A stretch of DNA of 64,000 bases from Botryotinia globosa. Taxonomy: Eukaryota > Ascomycota > Leotiomycetes > Helotiales > Sclerotiniaceae. Below, piece after piece: positions 12,191-22,362 of this stretch. The stretch covers positions 1,488,001 through 1,552,000 of the forward strand of contig RCSZ01000007.1 of assembly GCA_014898425.1 (NCBI GenBank), read 5' to 3'. The translations under genes and the position numbers were made by a program. Below the pieces are notes generated by a model. The model was not told the DNA's origin, searched no databases, and was given only the letters and a program-made list of their open reading frames with translations. The first letter of the stretch is position 1, and each line of letters opens with the position of its first letter.

Positions 12191-12945
12191 ATGCAATTCT
12201 CCACCGTCTTCCTCTCTCTCCTCGCCGCTACAGCCGTCGTAGCAAAAGGCAACTCCACCAAACCCGTCACCGACAAATCCCTCTGCAAAGAGATGAACAA
12301 GCTGGAGAAGCTCGTGGACCAAGCGCAAAACACGACCAAGCTCGCCTCCAAAACAAACAACAACCAGACGAAAATTGATAGCATCGTCGCGAAAGCGAGT
12401 GCTGCCGCTGTGCAGCTCGATGCGATGCAGGCGAATACTACGTTGGTGTCGACTTGTGCTGTGATTGATGCGGCGCAGATGACGAAGAAACAGTGTAATA
12501 AGATGGAAGGTATGTATTCCGTTTCTTCTCCAACTTCTATTCCCATTTCCCTTGCCCATTCTCCATCCATATTCTAAATCTCGCCTGCTCCCTCAATTCC
12601 CAATTCTCACACCCCTCAGCCCTCCAAAAAACCATCGACACCGCCGCCAACAGCACCAAGCTCGCCGCGAAAACCAATGGCAACGCGACGAAAGAAGCAG
12701 AATACCAAGCCAAAGCCACGAAAGCGCAAGCGAAACTCGCAGAGATGACGAGCAACTCTACGTTGGTGGATGCGTGCAGTGCGTTGCAGACGGAGAAAGA
12801 GGCTAAGCAGGCGGATACGACGACAACCACGAATGCTGCGACTAGCTCTACGGCTGCGAGTGGTGCGGCGGGATTGGTGGGTGCCAAGTTGGGAAGTTTG
12901 GTGGGCGCGGGTGTTTTGGTTGCGGTGGGGATGAGCTTGTTGTAG
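12191..12945 (+). CDS. Probable GPI-anchored cell-surface protein with duplicated domain
   Basis: Two exons, 12191-12509 and 12620-12945, encode 214 residues. A signal peptide (MQFSTVFLSLLAATAVVAKG) and a C-terminal small-residue/hydrophobic tail (about the last 30 residues, after a Thr/Ser/Ala-rich linker) fit a GPI-anchored wall or membrane protein. The body consists of two related units of about 60 residues, one per exon, each with a Cys near the start, an NxTKLAxKTN motif, a helical Ala/Lys/Gln-rich stretch and an NSTLV/NTTLV-x-x-C close. This indicates an internal duplication. Several NxT sequons imply N-glycosylation. Codon choice is more C/G-rich than in neighbouring genes, suggesting strong expression. 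No named family was recognised. Confidence 0.8.
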
Positions 12946-14517
12946 AGGTTCGGGGGTGCGGTGTATGGGGCAAGGTTCTTGTCGGTGAGGGGGTTGGGGA
13001 ATTTGGGAATTGGGAATTGGGGGAGGAGTTTGGTATGGATATCAGCACATCAAATCAGAGACTGTGGAATTGGGGATATACACTGTAGAAATCAACACCG
13101 GGTTGGAAATTGAAGGGACACCGAGTTGGAGAAAAAGCGACACCCATACATCATGGGCTCGCAACCTCGTATACTGCAACCAACTGCACCCCTTCAAATA
13201 TTCACAGTACATGTTAGGACAATAATGAATGAGAACTCATCTATTGGAAAAACAAACGAGAGACAATGAGTCATCGACTTTGAAACGTGACTTCATCATA
13301 ACGGTATCCTAGCGATGAGAACAGCTGACAGAAAAGAAACCCCCGATCACGTCTTATCTCAGGGATATCTACCTGACTCGACACAAGTGTTCACAAGGTC
13401 AACACACGAGGTATTCCATAGCCTTCAAGGCAGACTTACGGTCCATCCATCCATCCACCCAAACTCGTAAACACTTCAATCAGATGTAACGGGCGGATTC
13501 TACACACAGCCATGTATGCAACTGCAAGTGCGGCTCAAAATCCCCTCATTTCCAACGAACGATCAGCATCTAACCCATTAAACACAGTGACAACGACCAC
13601 CTCAATCCAACTCGGTCCGCTACCTTCCCCAAAAAGATCATCACGTCCAGAAATAAATCACCGTGCTGCATCCATCCATCCATCCCATGCACAATACATA
13701 TGTCCCGGTCTCTCGAGGCTCAATCCTTGGCCGCATAATTAATCTCTCTGCCTAAAAGACCCGTTCCGTCGTACCAATTGCTTGCTGTTGTCAGAACCTT
13801 AATTTATTTGCGAACGCTCGTTAAGGCTGTGAGGAGCAAAGCATGGACCCACATGTAACCTTTAAGTTTTGTGTGGCGTTTTTGATAGGTTCTAGATTGT
13901 CTCACCGGTGAGCTGAAAAGGTGTTGGCGATTTTTCTGGTCTTGGGTTTGAAGGAGGAGAGTGGAGTTGGCGATGTGATGATTTATAATTTCCATTATTT
14001 CTATTGATCATTTCCATGATTTTATGGTATTATTCGAGCTTCATGGGAAGACTGCCAAGCATATAGATAGTGACGTTGAGAATCTAAACCCCAAGCTGTA
14101 CACATCGCGTACCCAATTGTGTACTTTTCCTAGGGTGTGATAAATCACAATGACATATCTCAAAGCACAAACTCGTAATTTTCCAAGCCAAGTAAGGAAG
14201 TAATCAGGTGTTGCGACCCAAGAGACGATCGACAAAAGTGGAAGTGAGCAATGTGCAAAAGGGAGTGAGGCTGAAAAATGCCATGCCATGCACCTTCCCG
14301 CCCTTCGAATGACGAGGGAGACAGGTAGGTACGAAGGGATACATACATATTTGAGCAGACGAATTTCCATTCGAATATGAAATTTCTGTACATCGCTTCT
14401 CAACATCGTGTTTTCTTTCGCTGTTACATCGATAGTCTTATTCGTACAATTTCAAGTTCAAATATTGCACTACAAAGAGCCTTCGAGTTGAATTGAGCAT
14501 ATTAAGAAGTTTCCACA
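12946..14517. other. Intergenic, no gene supported
   Basis: Contains short GGAATTGGGAATT-type direct repeats at about 13000-13025 and two CATC tetranucleotide runs (about 13442-13460 and 13668-13686). Frames found here lack domain-like sequence. A promoter for the following MARVEL-like gene is expected near the right end, but no clear TATA box was seen. Confidence 0.4.
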
Positions 14518-15283
14518 ATGACTGTCGCGAATACCACTCATATTCCTGGTCCGAGGGGTGCTCTACTTGGACTCCGCATTGCACAATTGGCGCTTGCTGT
14601 TATTATACTTGCTCTTTCGTCTTATGGAGTTTATTGGCTTGTATATGATGGAGATGCACTTACATTGGCCTCGGTAAGCTTTAGCTATCTCCCTATTCAC
14701 GTATGTTTAAGACTAACTGTGAGTGATCTTCAGGCCGCTATCTCGATTGTCATTTGTCTCTATGTGATAGTAGCAAGCACAGGCGCACCTGTCCTGTATA
14801 ACTACTGGGCTGTACTCGGACTGGATATTATCGCCGTGATACTTTGGGTTGTGTCATTCCCGATTCTCGCCTCGCAAATCGCAAATGCCGTTACTGTCCA
14901 AGAGACTTGCGACTCATATTACGATTACTGCTACTACTACAAACACAAACGTGGATTGGGCGTTGAGAAGCGTGCAGAGACCACTTGGGAGACATATAAG
15001 AGTGTGATGATTGCAACATCTGCATTGGGTGGTCTTGAGTTGTAAGTGTTAAACAGATCCACCTCGTGAACAATTGTTAATCACATTTAGTGTCCTTTTT
15101 GCGATTACCCTCATCGTTCTCGGGATTAATCTTCATCGACATCGCAGTGCTGGAGGTCATTGCCAACCTGGTGCTGCAGCTCCTAGACATGTTGATTTTG
15201 AAGAAAAACAGCAACGTAATGTCGCTGCACCTGTGGAGCCAAGTCAACCTGAGGTTTATAATCCACCAGTCACCCACCACTAG
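14518..15283 (+). CDS. MARVEL-like four-helix membrane protein
   Basis: Three exons (14518-14673, 14734-15041, 15091-15283) encode 218 residues. Four hydrophobic segments are visible at about residues 17-40, 53-72, 77-104 and 147-175. The order is a short cytosolic N-terminus, four membrane spans and a polar Pro/His-containing C-tail, matching small fungal MARVEL-domain proteins. A Tyr/Cys-rich loop (YYDYCYYYK) sits between spans 3 and 4. Intron 1 is 60 nt, divisible by three and free of stops, so its retention would add 20 residues. The start codon begins the first conserved segment. The exact role is unknown; family members are linked to membrane microdomains and vesicle traffic. Confidence 0.75.
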
Positions 15284-16177
15284 ATGTACCCACGACCCTG
15301 GCATACTTGGAGAGAAATGGAGACAGAGGAAAGAGAGTCACGACTGGAAGGTGATGGATACGTAGCAATGCGGTGTTTTGGTCAAGATATTTGATGATAC
15401 CCGAATATTTCTTTCGTGTGTATAGTGTTTTGGACGAATAGGAATAATGAGGCGGAACTAGAGTTAGAAATTAAGGATTGAGAATTGCATGCGGCTTTCA
15501 ACACGATATGCCTCTTCCATATTGATCAACTTTGAATCTGAGTGACACAAACTAGTAAGACACTTCAGAAAGTAACTTCAAGCTTAGATCTAGTTTCCGA
15601 GCAGGCTTGGGATATTCTAAATCGCCATATGATCAATGATTCAGAATCATTATTCCTTTACTAAAAGAGCTAGATTCCGTGACCACACAAAGGGAAACAC
15701 CAGAAAACTATTCTTAGCATTTGAGAGTCCAAAGAGATGATATAAATACTAATAATACCACTAGGTACCTCAATAACATCACAATATAAACATCCAATTC
15801 TTTCATCCCATCAAAACAACTTTTCCTCATCTCACAACCAAGTTTTCCGTGGCAGATCAAGATGATGTCTAGCTACCTAGGTAGATAGCAGACAATTAAA
15901 CCGTGACTCGAAGTATGACCTAAAAAGTTCGGTGATGACTCAGATCATCTAGAATCCTACATAGAACTAAGTGGTGGCTATAAAAAATGATATATTAATA
16001 ACCAGAATGAATGAGAAAATTATTAAAACTCTTCAAAAGTCTTATATATATGTAATTAATCCTCTTCTAATACTTGTAAAAGCAAATAGAGGAAGAAATT
16101 CTTGTAATACAGCAAGATAAGATTAAAGATTGTTATCGCTGGAAGAATCACCATCCACCACTAAAACCCCTGTTCAA
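15284..16177. other. Intergenic, no gene supported
   Basis: AT-rich, with TATATATA near 16045 that might serve the downstream gene. No coding frame, repeat family or RNA gene was recognised. Confidence 0.4.
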
Positions 16178-17122
16178 ATGATGCAGCCAAATCGCGTCCG
16201 CGCGCAAAAAAAGTTATCACTGATTGAGGGGGAAAACGATTTAGATTCGAGTACGGAATCACAACCAGAATCGCATCCAGAATCGCATCCAGAATCACAA
16301 TTACCAACTCCTCCATCCTCCTCCACACCCACACCTCTACGCTCACCGTCTCCCTCCGCGCAAACCCAAACCCAAACCCAAACCCAAACTCCCACCCCAA
16401 CCCGCAAACAAAAACGTCGCGCTCTCCTCGCCGAATCTCTCGCCCTCTCACTCCATAACTCCAGTTTCCCAATTTCCACCCCCGAAAGCGATGTCCCCAG
16501 CAGCCCAAGCATCCCCATCACATCACAGCATCTAACACCCTCAAGTCCCAACCTCCCACCCACAATGTCCACCCCCACCCGTCTCCTCATCTGCTCCATC
16601 GGCAACCCCGCGCCCTACACCAACACGCTGCACTCCGCGGGCCACACCATCCTCAGCCTTCTCGCGCCCTCGCTCTCCAATCCCCCCTTTCAGAAATCGC
16701 GCTCTTACGGAAACGGCCTCCTATCCCCCGGAATCCCATACACGCTGTGGAAATCCAGCTCCTTGATGAACGTTTCCGGGGTGGGGGTTACATCCGCCTG
16801 GACGAGTTTCCAGCGGGAATCATCTTTTGCGGAGTGCAAACTTGTTGTGATCCATGATGAGTTAGAACTACCAGTGGGAAGAATAAATGTGAAGCCGGGG
16901 AGTAATAGTCCGAAGGGTCATAATGGTTTGAAGAGTATTCGGGATACGTTACGGGGACAGCCTTATACGCGGATTGGGATTGGCATTGGTAGGCCGGAGA
17001 GTAGGGATGCGGGAGTCGTGGGGAATTATGTGTTGAGGAAGATGAGTGTTGAGGAGAAGAGGAAAATTGAGGGGTGTGTGGGAAAGGTCCTCGAGGAGCT
17101 CGCGAGGCTGAGTGGAGAGTAG
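16178..17122 (+). CDS. PTH1: Peptidyl-tRNA hydrolase (bacterial Pth type)
   Basis: Releases tRNA from peptidyl-tRNA that drops off ribosomes; bacterial-type Pth in fungi usually serves mitochondria. A single exon encodes 314 residues from the first in-frame ATG at 16178. The catalytic core begins at an internal Met (16565) with LLICSIGNP, then TLHSAGHT supplying the catalytic His, KLVVIHDELELPVG with the essential Asp, and SPKGHNGLKSIRDT with the conserved Asn. The core alone is about 185 residues, the normal family size. The 129-residue N-terminal part is low complexity: a 12-bp repeat encodes SHPE units, then a CCCAAA run encodes QTQTQT, then Ser/Pro-rich sequence. Either translation begins at the inner ATG or the extension is an unusual leader. 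Confidence 0.88.
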   Translation: MMQPNRVRAQKKLSLIEGENDLDSSTESQPESHPESHPESQLPTPPSSSTPTPLRSPSPSAQTQTQTQTQTPTPTRKQKRRALLAESLALSLHNSSFPISTPESDVPSSPSIPITSQHLTPSSPNLPPTMSTPTRLLICSIGNPAPYTNTLHSAGHTILSLLAPSLSNPPFQKSRSYGNGLLSPGIPYTLWKSSSLMNVSGVGVTSAWTSFQRESSFAECKLVVIHDELELPVGRINVKPGSNSPKGHNGLKSIRDTLRGQPYTRIGIGIGRPESRDAGVVGNYVLRKMSVEEKRKIEGCVGKVLEELARLSGE

Positions 17123-17442
17123 AAAGGTCATAGATTATTTGAATGGTACTATGTGGAATGACTGAGGTGGAATGGTACATTAAAAGTATTCGTCCGAATT
17201 TAGTTCGGCATGACAACACTTTACGGCATAGGATTTGGACACGAGATATGGGACGGGAATGGGCTGGTTGCGCTGAACATATTATCCATTGGATTTTGTA
17301 CATTTTTTGTAACAAAAGAGAAACGCCCGCTGATGCATATGATACCCCTAATAGACTAGATATAGAAAAATGGGAAAAGGACAACTTTCGTGGGCTTTTA
17401 AAATTTACCTTTTACCAAAATCAAATGACAAACGAAATAAAA

Positions 17443-19018
17443 CTAAGCTACTCGAGCCTCATTGTTCTTCCCTAGAGTGCTTGGGCTTTCTGGCGATTCA
17501 TCATCGCTCATCAATCCCTCCAATTCAAACTCTTCTGCATCACGAATCTGCCTTGAATCTGTATGAACATGGCCATTCATCCGTGGAAGACGAGCTGGAG
17601 CTCCTTCTCCATCCTTTGGAGGCACTGGAGGTGCGCTAGTGTTGACTGCATAGATATGAACCAACATATTGGTTAATAGGAATATGAGGAAGGCGAAACT
17701 GTATAACACAAGAACGTAAGATACGTGAGTGATACCTGCGTCGGAGATGAGTTTCATTTGCTCTTCCGTAGCTCCCATGAACAAGAACCCAGATGCGTAG
17801 AGTAACTATCATGATTAGCCTAAAGTCTTCGGGTTCTAGAAATAGAACTTACAAATGGTGGAACGTATTGGAAACTGTTAGCATCGCCGTCCTCGGAGAA
17901 GGTAGCCTTATCTTTCAAAATGAAAGCAATTTCAATAATTCTTGAAAGTCCAGCGGCCATTAAAGTGTATCCAAAAACACTGTGGACCATGGTGCTGAGT
18001 GGGAGATGCTGTGGGTGACCAGACATAGCCCATCCAGTAATAAAAATGACAAATCCAGGAATGAAATTTCTCTTTGGCGAACCATCTCTCTTTCTGCTCA
18101 ACCAAACTCCTGCCAAACCAGCAGTCCACCAAATTATTCCCATAGTAGTATGTTGGATATCATTTGCGACCCAAGCGCCACCCCATCTGTGTTCGGTGAA
18201 AGTATTGACACAACCCCAAGCTGCGATGACTGCCGAGTCGAAGAATTCTTGGGATCGTCCGGTTTTTCTCAGCCAAACTTGTCCAACCAGCATGACAATC
18301 GTAAGTAAGATACCATAACCGATGAATGCACTACCCATGATAAAATGTGCGAGACATTGACCGAGATGATCATCACGACAGAAACCCAAAGCTGCGATTC
18401 CACCAAAGAGCATTTGTACCCAAGCCACAACTGGCATTGCTTTTCCAACAATTCCATGACCATGAACCGCGACCTTTCGGATCTTTCCGTGGAAACCTTT
18501 GGTGATGTGAAATTTGAGGTAGATGCCGAATACAACTTGAACGGCAAGCATAAGCATCAGGATGTTGGCGAACGCTGAGTGAATATTTTTCGCAAAGACT
18601 CGTCCTCCGTGTAGATGCCCCAAGAAATATCCCGCCACTGCGATAACTGTTCCTAATATTTGTACAGGTACATGCCATCTATTTCGCACAATCTGAAAAC
18701 ACTGTTAGCATACCACAACGTTGACCCTTATCTTTGTTACATACTCCAAGAACCATTCCGGTCGGAAAGATGATGCCGAAGGCAAACATCTGCAGCAAGA
18801 TATGAACCCATAATATCGAATCCTACATAATCACAACTGTTAGCATCGCTCGAGCATCCTCCGCAAGATTGTGCTAAACTTACAATAGGTTCAAAACTCA
18901 TGGCATCTCCATCTTGAATCTTCGACATGTCTCCTCCGTGTGCGTTCGTTCCTTGTGCAAATAGAGCGAGTCCAGAACCGGCCACGAAGGCAAGACGACC
19001 ACCGTTCATGATGGACAT
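17443..19018 (-). CDS. YTP1: Ytp1-like multi-span membrane protein
   Basis: Four exons (19018-18884, 18822-18745, 18692-17853, 17805-17443) encode 471 residues. A signal peptide ends near residue 26 (GTNAHGG). Next come a cytochrome b561-like His-containing helical region (ILWVHILLQMFAFG, GHLHGGRVFAKNIHSAFANILMLML, HGHGIVGKAMPVVAWVQMLFGG) and the C-terminal Ytp1 domain with WWTAGLAGVWLSRKR and HPQHLPLSTMVHSVFGY. About ten hydrophobic spans are visible and the last 75 residues are polar and acidic. The regularly spaced His residues suggest haem binding, by analogy with b561. The biological role is not settled in any fungus. The gene is convergent with the peptidyl-tRNA hydrolase gene. Confidence 0.88.
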
Positions 19019-20502
19019 ATTTGCACCGGCGTTGATAGCTAACGGGTGGGCCCGTGTATTGTCTGAGTGTATAGAATTGTGGCAAGACGAGCCAGATTTC
19101 TATTGGAATAGTTGTTTCGAAACGCGCCGATTAGGTCCGAGAGTGTGAGTAGATGCGGCTGCTTATCTCAAAGACAATGAAGTGTTGAGATGATAGGTGG
19201 CAGTCAAATCATGCGACGAGAATGAAAGAAAAAGAAAAACAAAAAAAAGGAGTCAATTAGATTGAAATTTCTTTTCACTTGTAACTGTATATAGATCCGA
19301 GATAGATGGTACCGTCGGTAGGCAGTTTCAAATCTCTAATTCCACGATATTAAATTGAGGCTTCGTAACCAATTCGTATCTCGCTGATCATACGATAAAT
19401 TTAATTGGTGCGGATGCTTCGGCTCCTTCATTCAAGATCACGTGAAATGAATGCACAGCCACAAGTTGTGGACTCCACTAGGTAGGTAGGTAGGTAGGTA
19501 GTTTCCCCCTTTTATCAAGATAACCCGTGACCCCTCTCGTCTGTGTGAATGCAGATTAGCCAGAGTAGTTCCTCATCTTGCATGAAAGAATGCGATAGTC
19601 AGTATTGCTGAGGTATGCAGATGCCCCCAATCTATCAAGATATTTACTCCTAGAGTCACGCAGGGTTCTTTGGCATATAATTATCGGTAACAATAATGAA
19701 CAAGGTAAACACAGGTACACAGCAAGGAAGCTTACGCAATCATTAGCGGGACAGATCGTTTATTCTACGAATTCCATACATATTTGTTCGCAGTCACCTC
19801 ACATAGGCGATGGGACATGTTGCAATCGCAATATTAGCCATAAATTTCAACTACACCTTTCCCCCCCCCCCAAGGGCTTAAAGCCATCAGGATTTCCCAA
19901 AATCTTCTTGGCGAGTTTCGATCTCCCTCCCAGTCATCCTCTTTTGACACTATTCTGCACTTGCACTCATGTCTTGGGGATGGGATGTAGGATGGCCGCG
20001 GCTTCGGCCTCGCTGTAAATATCATCATCTTCAATGTGATTAGATTCTGGTCTAGGATTGTGATACGGATGAATTCTCTCGTTGTCGCCAGCTCCAGTCT
20101 AAGAGAATGAGGGCATTCAGATGGTGTTGTCATGACCCGAGATCTAAAGAGCTAATTGCATCTGCGCTAATCGTCAAATAGCTAGCGTGAGGCATTACAA
20201 GCATTTTTATTGGCGATCACATGATTCTTTCCTCATCGTACATGCCTCCCTGGGTAGTATCTAACTAGTTGTGGTTTAAGTATCATCATCGTTATTTACC
20301 CAGTACCTATCAAAGCAAGAACAATTCATGATATTAAAACTCTTTGGGAAGCAACTTCCAAATAAAAACTTTAGTTCATCTTCTGACACAATCTCTTTCT
20401 CGATTTAAGATTGTTAAAAAATCACACACCACCAAACCCAAGGTTCTTCATATCACATCAAGAATTGACCAAATATTCAAGTTCGAACATTCATTCTTGA
20501 CC
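19019..20502. other. Divergent promoter region with microsatellite
   Basis: Lies between the divergent Ytp1-like and aldo-keto reductase genes. It contains a GGTA tetranucleotide tract at about 19482-19502, an A-rich tract near 19226-19245 and a run of C at about 19861-19872. Plus-strand frames around 19605-20018 look non-coding. No RNA gene was recognised. Confidence 0.5.
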
Positions 20503-21509
20503 ATGGCAGCCGGAAGTACTGGTACCGGGCAGCCAACTAGCATTGCAACTAAACTTTTCTCGACCCAAGAAAATGTCAGCCTAATCGGCATACCACAACT
20601 AGGATTTGGAGTCTACCAATGCAAAGGACAAAAATGTATCGATGCTGTCACCGCCGCATTGAGAGCTGGTTACAGGCACATTGATACTGCTCAGTAAGAG
20701 CCCACACATAGTATCTCTAGCTCGGCGACCACCAGAAGTCTCTAACAGCTTATTATAGATACTATGACAACGAAAAGGAAGTTGGTCTCGCCGTCGCAGA
20801 CTTTATGAAAGAAACCGGCATAGAACGAAAGGAGATATTCATCACTACCAAGATCCTCACACCTGCTGGATCAGTTGAAAAATCTTTTGAGAAATGTATG
20901 AAGAGTATCGAAGCTCTTGACAGTGAGAACTGTTACGTTGATTTATTCTTGATCCACAGCCCAAATTGTGGAGCTGAAGGTCGTTTGGAGATGTGGGACG
21001 CCCTCCACAAGCTTTACAGTCTTGGAAAATCACATATGATTGGAGTTTCGAACTTTGGTATTGGACATATCGAAGAGTTGGAACTTGCCAGACCTTCTAT
21101 TTCTCCTCACGTGAATCAGATAGAGGTTTGTGTTTTCAAAGTGGAATATTTGCTGCAATTCTAACGATCTTAGTTGCACCCTTTTTGCCAACAGCGAGTT
21201 ATAGTTCAATACTGTAAGATCAACGGCATTCATGTTGAAGCTTACTGTCCAGTGGTCAGAAACCAGAGGAGCAATGATCCAGTTCTTCAATCGATCGCAA
21301 CCACTCACAATAAAACCGTTGCTCAGGTATTGATACGATATGCGTTGCAAAAGAAATGGATCCCTCTTCCAAAGAGTGAAACTCCATCGAGAATCGCCGA
21401 AAATGCCGATGTTTTCGACTTTGAAATCTCCGAATCAGATATGGGCCGCTTGGATGCACTGGATGAAGGCAGCGAAGGCTCCATTGTGCAAGCTGTTACA
21501 AACAGATGA
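20503..21509 (+). CDS. Aldo-keto reductase
   Basis: NAD(P)H-dependent carbonyl reductase with an (alpha/beta)8 barrel, probably cytosolic. Three exons (20503-20693, 20759-21125, 21174-21509) give 297 residues, normal for the superfamily. The catalytic tetrad is visible: Asp and Tyr in GYRHIDTAQYYDNE, Lys in IFITTKIL and His in DLFLIHSP. IGVSNFGIGHIEEL and VEAYCPV follow the family pattern, and IPLPKSETPSRIAEN is the NADP-binding loop. The start at 20503 has a good context (gaccATGg); an upstream frame extension lacks an ATG. Intron 2 is just 48 nt; its 3' end is placed at 21173 because it restores the conserved LHPFCQQ segment. The substrate cannot be read from sequence. Confidence 0.9.
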
Positions 21510-22362
21510 GGAAATTCAGATTACGGTTCATCAGCCTGATAGAATCAATCTGGCGTATAACGCACACTTTGAAAATTTGAGCTCAAGCATCCAATGGGTT
21601 GTTCAAATATCCATTATGCAAAACAACACAGATCAAGAGAATGATTCGGGAAGTTAAACTTTCGGGGACATTCTTGAAAGGCAACTTCTACGATATGCAT
21701 TATACCAAAACATTATTTAGCAAGTCGAAAGACTGAAAATCCAAAGATTGATTTACTCTTTCTATCTTGCTTTGTAACGGTCTACTTAATTATTTTGCAT
21801 CTCACAATTGAAGCAGCCGCAGCGTATGTTGGATTTTTTGGTTGTGATCCTGCCTACCCGACGGCCTAAGCGCCGAACGAACGACGATGACTAGAAATTG
21901 TCAGCCACCAACTGCCATAACTAACTGATACAAACCATCTTGATATTCTCCTGTATTTGTTGAAATGAAATTTCTTTGATTCGTAAAGTTTATTGATTTA
22001 AAAAGCGCCATCGATGTGATTTTTCATACTGGTAATGAGTGCCAGAAATTTACATGTCCGTGAAATCTCATAACCTCTACACACCTTTTCTATCTTCTTC
22101 TCATTAGTACGATTGGTCAAGGATCAGTACTAGGACACCGGTGCATCTATTCCCTGACCGACCTGAATCTCAGACCTTGCTTACCTAGATAGTTGTATCC
22201 AACGTTGGTAAGTCATAGTCACTATACAAGCAGCAAGTCATCTCAACCATTGTAATCTTACCACATACTAAACTTCATACTCTCCATTCCATTCCATACT
22301 ATTCATTTCACCTCGAACCCGAGCTTTTAAACTCACTCCCAACTCAAATTTCAAAATTAACA
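21510..22362. other. Intergenic, no gene supported
   Basis: Moderately AT-rich spacer. The last 100 bp before 22363 is rich in CATTCCATTC-type pyrimidine runs, as in fungal 5' leaders. No other element was recognised. Confidence 0.4.
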
